A stretch of 18,880 bases of DNA from an uncultured Mesorhizobium sp. (GTDB lineage: Bacteria > Pseudomonadota > Alphaproteobacteria > Rhizobiales > Rhizobiaceae). This document shows positions 7,138-14,051 of the stretch, in pieces. The notes beneath the pieces were generated by a model, which was not told the origin of the DNA, ran no database searches, and saw only the letters and a list, made by a program, of their open reading frames with translations. How positions within the stretch are numbered: position 1 is the stretch's first letter; every line of letters begins with the position of its first letter. The stretch is taken from contig CATMOC010000007.1 in the NCBI GenBank assembly GCA_950071955.1, positions 1 to 18,880 on the forward strand, written 5' to 3'. Both the position numbers and the translations under genes were made by a program.

Positions 7138-8352
7138 ATGGGCCACCTTACCGCAATAGACGACCAGCTCGTGGCAGAAGTCACCGAGTGGCGCCGCCAC
7201 CTCCACGCCAATCCCGAGACGGCGTTCGACGAGAAGGCAACGAGCGATTTCGTCGCCGCGAAGCTCGAGGAGTTCGGCATCGAGGTTCATCGCGGGCTTG
7301 GCGAGACCGGTGTGGTCGGCACGCTGAAGCGCGGCACGAGCCCGATCGCGGTCGGTCTGCGCGCCGACATGGACGCGCTGTTCATTCACGAAGAAACGAA
7401 CCTGGAGTACCGCTCGAAGGTCGATGGCAAGATGCACGCGTGCGGTCATGACGGACACACCGCCATGCTGCTCGGCGCGGCCAGCTACCTGGCGCGTCAC
7501 GGCGACTTCGACGGCACCGTTCGCTTCATCTTCCAGCCTGCCGAGGAGACGGGCGACGAACGGTGCGGAGGCAACCTGATGGTAAAGGACGGCCTGTTCG
7601 ACAAGTTTCCGGTCTCTGCGATCTTTGGGCTGCACAACATGCCCTATTTCCCGGCCGGAACTTTCCGGATGCGCACGGGTCCGATGCTCGCCTCGATCGA
7701 TACGTTCGAGTTCCACGTCGTCAGCAGGCAGTCGCATCCTGCGACGCAGTTCAACGTGCCGGATCCGCTTCTGATCGCCGCGCGGATCGTGCAGGAAATG
7801 CATGCGTTCAAGGCGCGCTACGTGAACCCGGCCGAGCCGGTCGTGCTTTCGATCACGCAGTTCCAGAGCGGCAACCCGAGCGACCGCCAGAGCGTCCACG
7901 TCACGCCGGAAAAGGCGGTCGTTCGCGGCACGATCTATACGCTCAATGACAGCGTGCGGGACGACTTCGAGGCCGGACTGGAAAAGATCGTTCGGCACGC
8001 GGCGGAAGCGGCCGACGCCGGCCACGAATTCATCTTCGAGCGCGGCTATCCTGTCCTGCGCAACACCGAAAACGAAACGCAGTTCGCGGCGTCGGTTGCC
8101 AGGGAGGTGGCCGGCGGCGATGCCGTGGAAACCGGGATGCAGCCGATCATGGGGGCCGAGGACTTCGCGTTCATGCTGGGCAGCGTGCCTGGATGCTACG
8201 TGCTTCTCGGCGCCGCCCGGGAAGGCGAGACCACCCCGCGCCAGCTTCACAACCCCGGCTATGATTTCAACGACGAGATCATTCCTGCCGGCGTGCGCTA
8301 CTGGGCGACGCTGGCCGAACGTTACCTGGAGCAGGCCGGATCTCGGCCATAG
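7138..8352 (+). CDS. M20D family amidohydrolase (hippurate hydrolase/aminoacylase-like)
   Basis: A 404-residue metal-dependent amidohydrolase acting on N-acyl amino acids or related amides. Family blocks in order are RRHLHANPETAF at 19-30, GLRADMDAL at 73-81, MHACGHDGHTAMLLGAA at 99-115 with metal ligands Cys102 and His104, QPAEET with Glu136/Glu137, GLHNMP with His166, and a late LHNPGYDFNDE carrying the last ligand. The dimerisation-domain loop is unusual: SRQSHPATQFNVPDP replaces the common GxGGHxxxPHxxxDP. His200 is kept, but the glycine pair and the PH pair are lost. The start at 7138 has GCAGGAG upstream; an open frame beginning at 7102 lacks an RBS. A 72-nt gap with only a weak 5-bp hairpin separates it from the glutamine-synthetase-like gene, so it is probably in the same operon. 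Confidence 0.9.
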   Translation: MGHLTAIDDQLVAEVTEWRRHLHANPETAFDEKATSDFVAAKLEEFGIEVHRGLGETGVVGTLKRGTSPIAVGLRADMDALFIHEETNLEYRSKVDGKMHACGHDGHTAMLLGAASYLARHGDFDGTVRFIFQPAEETGDERCGGNLMVKDGLFDKFPVSAIFGLHNMPYFPAGTFRMRTGPMLASIDTFEFHVVSRQSHPATQFNVPDPLLIAARIVQEMHAFKARYVNPAEPVVLSITQFQSGNPSDRQSVHVTPEKAVVRGTIYTLNDSVRDDFEAGLEKIVRHAAEAADAGHEFIFERGYPVLRNTENETQFAASVAREVAGGDAVETGMQPIMGAEDFAFMLGSVPGCYVLLGAAREGETTPRQLHNPGYDFNDEIIPAGVRYWATLAERYLEQAGSRP

Positions 8353-8464
8353 CGGAGTTGCGGGAAGGCTACGGGATCGGCAATGACCGGCACGGCTGCG
8401 CGGCGTGTCCGCATTTGACTCGACGTGCTTCGAGCCAGGGTCCGTCGCGCGAACCGCATCTGCC

Positions 8465-8911
8465 CTAGGCTTGATAGTGCTTTTGCAAATTCGCGAAGAA
8501 CTGCCTGGCCAGGTGTCTCGAGACCGAACCGAGGACCCGTTGGCCAACCCCCGCCACCAGACCGCCGATCTCGCCGTGGCAGGAGTAGTCCAGGCGGGAG
8601 ACATCCGGTGCGACTTCCGTGATCGTGAATTCGGCCGATCCGTTCCCGGTGCCAAGCGTGCCGCCGCCAGTCAGCGTCATCCGGCAGGTATCCGGCTCCT
8701 GTTTGTCGCGAAGGATCACTTTGCCGCGAAAGCTTCCGCCGACAGCGGCCACCTTCAGCTGCATCTCGACATCATAGGCGTCCGGACCGGTCTCGGTCAT
8801 CGCCTTGCAGCCGGGAATGCATTTCGCCAACACGCCGGGATCCGTCAGCCCATCCCAGAGCGTTTGTCGAGACGCGGCGATTGCCTCGCTGCCGGTCAGT
8901 TCCATTTTCAT
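8465..8911 (-). CDS. CoxG-like SRPBCC family protein
   Basis: A 148-residue protein of the CoxG/carbon monoxide dehydrogenase subunit G family, which has the SRPBCC (Bet v1-like) fold. Visible signs are the N-terminal MELTGSEAIAASRQTLWDGLTDP stretch shared by CoxG proteins, the CIPGCKAM segment at about 31-38, and a C-terminal VGQRVLGSVSRHLARQFF helix. In CO oxidisers CoxG helps anchor the molybdenum enzyme at the membrane; homologues accompany many other Mo hydroxylases. It is the last gene of the long minus-strand operon, 19 nt after the ACMSD-like amidohydrolase gene, with GGAG 7 nt before the ATG. It converges with the M20D gene across 112 bp in which I see no clear terminator. Confidence 0.88.
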   Translation of the reverse strand: MKMELTGSEAIAASRQTLWDGLTDPGVLAKCIPGCKAMTETGPDAYDVEMQLKVAAVGGSFRGKVILRDKQEPDTCRMTLTGGGTLGTGNGSAEFTITEVAPDVSRLDYSCHGEIGGLVAGVGQRVLGSVSRHLARQFFANLQKHYQA

Positions 8912-8930
8912 CGTGCCGCTCCGCGATCCG

Positions 8931-9911
8931 TCACAGCCGCAGCAGGCGTTGCGCGAGGCCGCCTTCGATCGACGCGATCTCGGCGGCGCTCAGATCGAGA
9001 CCCTCCAGGATGGCACGGGGCGCGGGATCGCCGATCGGAAACGGCATGTCGGAACCGAGCATCACCCGGTCGGCGCCGACCGTGTCGATCAGGAACCGCA
9101 GCGCCGCCGGATCGTGCAGCAGCGTGTCGTACCACAGCATGGACAGCGCCTCGGCCGGATCGGCCATGTCCTCGGGGTGAAGCGAATGGTTGCGCTTCAG
9201 TCGACCGACCACGTAGGGGAGGGCCGCGCCGCCGATGCCGACGATGATCCTGGCGTTCCGATATCGCGCGACGTGCCCGGAATAGATGATGCGGCTCACG
9301 GCGATCAGCGTGTCGGTGATGCGGCCGACGGCGTTCTCCATCCCCTTGAACTTGACCCTGTCGTCGCCGGCATCGAAGACCGGATGGATGGCGACGACCG
9401 ATCCGAGCGCGTCCGCGGCCTGCCAGAACGGATCCAGGGCGGGATCGTCGAGAACGCCGCCTTTTCCCTTGGGCTGCGTTCCGATCATCGTCCCGCCGAA
9501 GCCCTGCCGGTGCGCTTCATGCAAGACCTCCGCGGCCAGCGTGCTATCCTGCAGAGGCAAGACGGCAAGGCCGACAAGCCGGCCGCCGCTATGCCTTTCG
9601 GCCTCCTTGAGATGGCGGTTGATGATGCGGGCCCAGGCGGCGCCTTCCGCGGCGGGCAGATCATTGCCGAACATGTCGAGCCAGCCGGCGACGACCTGCC
9701 GTTCGATGCCGTTCTCGTCCATCCATTGCAGCCGTTTGCCAAGGTTCGTCAGGCCCGGAGACACCGGCCTGGTCGGCGGCTTGCCGGCGAAGGAGAAGGC
9801 GATGCCGCCGTCCTTCGAGATGATTTCGACTCCCGGGAATTCGCTTTTCCTGTCCTGGAGCTCCTCGAGCAGGGATAGCGGCACGAAATGGGCATGGGCG
9901 TCGATGATCAT
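8931..9911 (-). CDS. Amidohydrolase_2 (ACMSD-like) family protein lacking the usual second catalytic His
   Basis: A 326-residue TIM-barrel metalloprotein of the ACMSD-like amidohydrolase family, which contains both decarboxylases and hydrolases. Metal ligands are visible: His6 and His8 in IIDAHAHF, His176 in VAIHPVFD, and Asp288 in LGSDMPFPIGDP. The block that normally reads HGGGxLPYxxGRL is GIGGAALPYVVGRL here, so Ile226 stands where ACMSD has its acid-base His228. The protein may be catalytically altered. The ATG at 9911 overlaps the stop of the molybdopterin subunit (ATGA), so translation is coupled. CoxG follows 19 nt later. Its place directly after a hydroxylase suggests it acts on the hydroxylated product, but the reaction type is open. 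Confidence 0.87.
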   Translation of the reverse strand: MIIDAHAHFVPLSLLEELQDRKSEFPGVEIISKDGGIAFSFAGKPPTRPVSPGLTNLGKRLQWMDENGIERQVVAGWLDMFGNDLPAAEGAAWARIINRHLKEAERHSGGRLVGLAVLPLQDSTLAAEVLHEAHRQGFGGTMIGTQPKGKGGVLDDPALDPFWQAADALGSVVAIHPVFDAGDDRVKFKGMENAVGRITDTLIAVSRIIYSGHVARYRNARIIVGIGGAALPYVVGRLKRNHSLHPEDMADPAEALSMLWYDTLLHDPAALRFLIDTVGADRVMLGSDMPFPIGDPAPRAILEGLDLSAAEIASIEGGLAQRLLRL

Positions 9912-12304
9912 TGGCTGGTTACGCCTTCCTCTTGCGCAGCGGCGATCGCGTCGCTCACGCGGCTCATCCGGATGGGTAGTCTGTCGAGTGTGACGCGCCA
10001 AGGCGCCACCGCGTCCTGCATGGCCGAGGAAATCGCGGCCGGCGCGCCGAGATAGCCACTTTCGCCCGAGCCCTTCTGGCCGAATTCCGTCAGCGGCGAG
10101 GGCGTGCAGTGATGGACGATCTCGACAGGGGGAATCTCGTGCGTCGAGGGCATGAGATAGTCGAGGAAGCTCTGCGTCATGAGCTGTCCTTCCGCATCGT
10201 AGACGAACTCCTCAAGCAGCGCCGCGCCGATGCCGTGGGCGATGCCGCCGAGCGTCATGCCTTTCACGATGTGCGGATTGATGACGGTGCCGCAGTCATG
10301 GCCGATCACGTAGCGGTGGATTTCCGGCTTCGCCAGGACGGGATCGAAACTCAGGAGGACGAGATGGAACTCGAAGGAGTAGCAGGGATACATCTGCACC
10401 TTGCCGTCCTTCGGGAGGGCAACGCCTGTCGGCACCTGCTGGATGAAGGAGGCGGTGAGACCGGGGCTGGTCCCCGGAGGCAGTTCGTGAAACCGTCGAT
10501 GGGCAATCTCGACGATGTCGCTCCAGCCGAGCCTTGATCCGCCTGGCCCGATCACGTCGCCCCCATCATAGACGAGATCCCCGACCGGCACCTTCATCCG
10601 GTTCGCGGTGATGGCGAGCATCTGCCGTTTCAGATCCTTCGCCGCATTCGACGCCGCGCCGCCGAGCATCACCGCCATGCGGCTTCCCACGGGCGAATTG
10701 CCGGGCAGGCTGGCAAGCGAATCCGGCCGCACGACCCGGATGCGATCGGGATCGATTTCCAGCACCTCGCCCACGACCGTCGCCGCCAGCGTCTCGTGCC
10801 CCTGTCCGGACGAGGTCGTGTGGATGTTGACGGTCACGTCGCCGAGCGCGTCGACGATGATGCGGCTGCTCTCCATCCATGTCGACGTCCGGTTCTTCTC
10901 ATTGAGGAGCGGTTCGAACGACGAGTTTCCGCCGGACGGTTCGAGGCATGCGGCGAGGCCGACGCCTGCGCAAAGCCCTTCGCCGCGCAGCCGGTCCCGT
11001 TCCGCCAGCAGCGCCTCGTAGCCGGCCGCCGCGACGACCTTTTCGACCACGGCGTGGTAGTCGCCGCTGTCATAGGTGCTGCCCGACGGGATGAGGTAGG
11101 GGAACTGGTCGGCGCGGATGAAGTTGCGTCTGCGCAGATCCAGCCGGTCCATGCCCAGGTGGTCCGCGACCCGGTCCATCATCGATTCGATGGCGTAGTT
11201 GGTCGGCGACTGGCCGAATCCGCGCACCGCTTCCTGGACGGTCTTGTTGGTCGTGACCGACATCGCGCGATACTCGACGGACTTGATCCGGTAAGGGCCG
11301 ACGATCGCGCCGATCGGCTTGCCGAGCTGGAAAGGCGCCCGCCCGGCATAGGCGCCGGCATTGTCGAGCGCCCGCATCCGCATCGAATTGACCCGTCCGT
11401 CGCGGTCGAATGCCGCCTCGACATCGAAAATGCGCTCCGGCCCGTGTGCGTCGCCGGCACGCATGTTCTCCAGCCGGTCTTCGATCAGGCGGACGGGGCG
11501 ACCGAGCTTGCGAGCGAGATAGCCGGCTAGAACCGTCTGCTTGATGCCCCGCTTGACGCCGTAGCTGCCGCCGACATCCACGTCGTAGTGCACGCGCACC
11601 GCATTGCCGGGCAGCTTCAGGGCGCGCGCGATCTGGTCGGCATACTTTGGCATCTGGATCGACGCCCAGACGTCGAGGATACCGCTCCAGGGATCCCACC
11701 GGGCGATGACGCCGAAGGTCTCGATGGGGACCGTCGAACTGCGACCCCAGGTGACGCGGAACGACAGCCGTTCTTCCGAACGGCTGAAATCGTCCTCCAC
11801 CGCGCCCCAGGTAAATGTGCGGTCCAGGAGCACGTTCGACCCGTGCCTGGGGTGGACGGGGAGGCTGTGCGGCGAAACCGCCTCCTCGGCGTCGATCACG
11901 AAGCCGAGCGGTTCCACCTCCACGCGCACCTTTTCGGCGGCGTCCTCGGCGAGCCTGCGGCTCTCCGCCACGACAGCGGCGATCCATTCGCCGGCATACC
12001 TGTTCTGTCCCACGGCGAGCGGGAATCGCTTCACCTCCGGGGTGTCGAGCCCGTTCATCATCGGGTTGGTCGCCGCGGAGAGTTCCTGCCCATCGAGCAC
12101 CGCGATGACGCCGGGCATCGCCAGGGCTTCCGCGCCGTCGATGGCGACGATCCGGGCGGCCGGATGCTGCGCCGCCACCAGCGCGACATGCAGCGTGCCG
12201 GGAAGATCGATGTCGGCGACGAAGCGGCCGCTCCCCGCCACGAAGCGGCGATCCTCGCGCACCCGGCGGTCAGTGGAGACAAATCTGCGCGAAACGACTG
12301 TCAT
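9908..12304 (-). CDS. Molybdopterin-binding large subunit of a xanthine dehydrogenase-family hydroxylase (CoxL-like, not CO dehydrogenase)
   Basis: A 798-residue catalytic subunit with the a/b hammerhead domain at the N-terminus and the two molybdopterin-binding domains behind it. Visible landmarks are IETFGVIARWDP at 194-205, the VGGSYGVKRGIK segment near 244-255, an active-site loop VRGFGQSP at 360-367, the cofactor motif GQGHET at 500-505, and KGSGESGYLGAP at 744-755 with the catalytic Glu748. The CO dehydrogenase loop AYxCSFR is absent, so hydroxylation of an organic heterocycle or aldehyde with water-derived oxygen is more likely. It follows the 2Fe-2S subunit with an ATGA overlap and precedes the amidohydrolase with another. 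No cofactor maturation gene (CoxD/CoxF/XdhC type) is visible in the window. Confidence 0.93.
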   Translation of the reverse strand: MTVVSRRFVSTDRRVREDRRFVAGSGRFVADIDLPGTLHVALVAAQHPAARIVAIDGAEALAMPGVIAVLDGQELSAATNPMMNGLDTPEVKRFPLAVGQNRYAGEWIAAVVAESRRLAEDAAEKVRVEVEPLGFVIDAEEAVSPHSLPVHPRHGSNVLLDRTFTWGAVEDDFSRSEERLSFRVTWGRSSTVPIETFGVIARWDPWSGILDVWASIQMPKYADQIARALKLPGNAVRVHYDVDVGGSYGVKRGIKQTVLAGYLARKLGRPVRLIEDRLENMRAGDAHGPERIFDVEAAFDRDGRVNSMRMRALDNAGAYAGRAPFQLGKPIGAIVGPYRIKSVEYRAMSVTTNKTVQEAVRGFGQSPTNYAIESMMDRVADHLGMDRLDLRRRNFIRADQFPYLIPSGSTYDSGDYHAVVEKVVAAAGYEALLAERDRLRGEGLCAGVGLAACLEPSGGNSSFEPLLNEKNRTSTWMESSRIIVDALGDVTVNIHTTSSGQGHETLAATVVGEVLEIDPDRIRVVRPDSLASLPGNSPVGSRMAVMLGGAASNAAKDLKRQMLAITANRMKVPVGDLVYDGGDVIGPGGSRLGWSDIVEIAHRRFHELPPGTSPGLTASFIQQVPTGVALPKDGKVQMYPCYSFEFHLVLLSFDPVLAKPEIHRYVIGHDCGTVINPHIVKGMTLGGIAHGIGAALLEEFVYDAEGQLMTQSFLDYLMPSTHEIPPVEIVHHCTPSPLTEFGQKGSGESGYLGAPAAISSAMQDAVAPWRVTLDRLPIRMSRVSDAIAAAQEEGVTSQ

Positions 12305-12801
12305 CCCGCGTCGTCCAGTGCCGGGCGAAGGTTGTTCTGGCGAAGCCGCCGCGCTGCCAGCGCGACGGCCTCGATGATCTGGCCGTAGCCCGTGCAGCGG
12401 CAGATGTTTCCCGACAGCGCATCGCGGATTTCATGGTCGGTGGGATCGTCGTTCTTCGCCAGCAGGCCGGAGGCGGCGAGGATCATGCCGGGCGTGCAAT
12501 AGCCGCATTGCAGGCCGTGGGTTTCGCAGAAGGCGTCCTGGACGACGTCGAGTTCTCCCGGTCCCGGCGCCAGGCCCTCGATCGTCGTGATCGCGATGCC
12601 GTCGCACTGGACGGCGAGCATCAGGCAGGAGCGGACCGCGGCGCCATCCGCGAGGACGGTGCACGCTCCGCAGACCCCATGCTCGCATCCGGTATGAGTT
12701 CCCTTGAGCCCGAGAAGGTCGCGCAGGGCGTCCAGCAGCGTGATCCTGGGCTCCACGTCGATCTCGCTCGTCGTCCCGTTCACGGTCAGGGGAACTCTCA
12801 C
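12301..12801 (-). CDS. 2Fe-2S small subunit of the molybdenum hydroxylase (CoxS-like)
   Basis: A 166-residue electron-transfer subunit with two 2Fe-2S domains. The plant-type ferredoxin cluster is held by Cys39, Cys44, Cys47 and Cys59 (GCEHGVCGACTVL and RSCL). The helical C-terminal domain uses Cys99, Cys102, Cys134 and Cys136 (QCGYCTPGM and NICRCTGY). All eight cysteines are present, so electrons can pass from the molybdenum centre to the FAD subunit. I placed the start at GTG 12801, because it overlaps the FAD-subunit stop as GTGA and the protein then begins MRVPLTVNG, as usual for the family. The longer open frame (start 12909) adds only an Arg/Gly-rich shadow of the upstream gene. It overlaps the large-subunit ATG by 4 bp. 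Confidence 0.93.
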   Translation of the reverse strand: MRVPLTVNGTTSEIDVEPRITLLDALRDLLGLKGTHTGCEHGVCGACTVLADGAAVRSCLMLAVQCDGIAITTIEGLAPGPGELDVVQDAFCETHGLQCGYCTPGMILAASGLLAKNDDPTDHEIRDALSGNICRCTGYGQIIEAVALAARRLRQNNLRPALDDAG

Positions 12802-13670
12802 GCCGCATCCTCCATCGCGACCGCGTGAGCGTCGCCGATCGCCTGCATCGCCAGCTGTATCGCCGCTCGACGGCGGTAGCTCGCGGTCGCGTGCAGATCC
12901 CCGACGCATTCGAGGTCGGCGAGCGCGGCCGCGACCACGCCCGCGACACGGTCAAACGCGAACGGCGTTCCGTCGAGTTCGGAGAGGTCGACGTTCACCG
13001 GAACATCGCCGACGCCTCCGACGCCGAGCGCGATCGAGGCGCATGTGCCATCGCCGTGCAGCACGACCTGGGCGCCTGCCGACGCAACGGCGTAGTCGCC
13101 GCGCCGCGCGGCGATCTCGCGGAAGCCTGCGCCGACGCGTCCCTTGGGCCGCCGCGGAAACGCGACATGGGTCAGGAGGCCGGACGGCGGCGCGGTGGTA
13201 ATCGTCGGCCCGATGAAGAAGTCCACGGGCTCGAAACGGATCTCCTCGTCGCCGTCGCGATAGACGATCGAGGCGCCGAGTATCGTGGCCGCGAGCGCGA
13301 TCTCGGCGGAGGGATCCGCGTGCGCAATCGAGCCCCCGATGGTCCCACGCACCCGGGTCGGGGGATGGCCGACGTTGGAAAGGGCGAGCCTCAGTAGCGG
13401 CGCTTCGCGAGCCACCAGAGCGGAGTCGAGCGCCTCGGCCTGCGTCGTCGCCGCCCCGATGCGCAGCGTATCGCCGGCGAGATCGATGCCCGTCAGTTCC
13501 CGCATGCGCGTCACGTCGACCAGCGCCGAAGGCCTGGCCAGGCGCATGGCGAGCATGGGAATGAGCGTCTGGCCCCCGGCGAGCACGCGTGCTTCCGGAT
13601 TGGCGGCGAGAAACGCGCAGGCTTCACCGATTGAAACAGGACGGAAATAATCGAATGGAGCTGGTTTCAT
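12798..13670 (-). CDS. FAD-binding medium subunit of the molybdenum hydroxylase (CoxM-like)
   Basis: A 290-residue flavoprotein subunit of the CoxM/CutM type. The N-terminal MKPAPFDYFRP stretch, the FAD pyrophosphate motif AGGQTLIP at 31-38 and the second motif TIGGSIAHADPSAE at 110-123 are all intact. A C-terminal CO dehydrogenase flavoprotein domain follows (RGDYAVAS and GVGGVGD). It takes electrons from the 2Fe-2S subunit and passes them to an unknown acceptor. It is first of the three hydroxylase subunits in the order FAD, 2Fe-2S, Mo. Its stop overlaps the next start as GTGA. It begins 36 nt after the NIPSNAP gene, with only a weak ACGGGAC ribosome-binding site. Confidence 0.93.
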   Translation of the reverse strand: MKPAPFDYFRPVSIGEACAFLAANPEARVLAGGQTLIPMLAMRLARPSALVDVTRMRELTGIDLAGDTLRIGAATTQAEALDSALVAREAPLLRLALSNVGHPPTRVRGTIGGSIAHADPSAEIALAATILGASIVYRDGDEEIRFEPVDFFIGPTITTAPPSGLLTHVAFPRRPKGRVGAGFREIAARRGDYAVASAGAQVVLHGDGTCASIALGVGGVGDVPVNVDLSELDGTPFAFDRVAGVVAAALADLECVGDLHATASYRRRAAIQLAMQAIGDAHAVAMEDAA

Positions 13671-13706
13671 GTCCCGTGCCGTCTCGGCGTCGTCATGAGG
13701 TCGGTG

Positions 13707-14027
13707 TCATCCAAGAAGCAGACCTCGTCCAATCGGCTCCAGCACGGTGATGCGCTGTTTGGAGATGAGCGGGCCGTCGGGCTCGGACGCGGCCTTCGCG
13801 GCCTTCCACCCCTCGTCGGCGGAGAACGACGCCCAGGCTCGCTTGCGCGCCGCATCGTCCGCATGGCGCGTGAGATAGGTCAGCATCCCTGTTTCGGTGT
13901 CGATGAAGACGCCGACGAGGTCGATGCCGTGACCGGCGAAGCGGGGCGCCACCTCGGCAAGGAACCGCTCGCGTACCGCGTCGGCCTTTCCTTCGGCATG
14001 TTCGTAGACGCGCAGGTCGTAGATCAA
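13707..14027 (-). CDS. NIPSNAP family protein, TTG start
   Basis: A 106-residue protein beginning MIYDLRVYEHAEGKAD and containing GIDLVGVFIDTETG and LTYLTRHADD, the pattern of bacterial NIPSNAP domains (a ferredoxin-like dimeric alpha-beta barrel). The biochemical role of bacterial NIPSNAPs is mostly unknown; they often accompany catabolic enzymes and could act as a small isomerase, a binding protein or a chaperone. The start appears to be TTG at 14027, since GGAG lies 6 nt upstream and there is no in-frame ATG between it and the upstream stop. The gap to the preceding amidohydrolase gene is 24 nt and to the FAD subunit 36 nt, so it belongs to the same transcript. Confidence 0.82.
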   Translation of the reverse strand: MIYDLRVYEHAEGKADAVRERFLAEVAPRFAGHGIDLVGVFIDTETGMLTYLTRHADDAARKRAWASFSADEGWKAAKAASEPDGPLISKQRITVLEPIGRGLLLG

Positions 14028-14051
14028 TTCTCGCTCCCTCGAATTTGTCCG

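Noticed and set aside
8400..8412. GCGG/CCGC hairpin in the convergent 8353-8464 gap as a terminator
   Set aside because: A 4-bp stem followed by only ATTT is too weak. I see no convincing bidirectional terminator in this gap.
6931..8655. A 574-residue minus-strand open frame opposite the M20D gene
   Set aside because: No domain pattern. It overlaps clear M20D motifs and runs across the intergenic gap into CoxG, whose own frame is different.
8465..13670. Carbon monoxide dehydrogenase operon
   Set aside because: The large subunit lacks the AYxCSFR loop and no cox maturation genes are visible; the CoxG-like protein alone does not prove CO oxidation.
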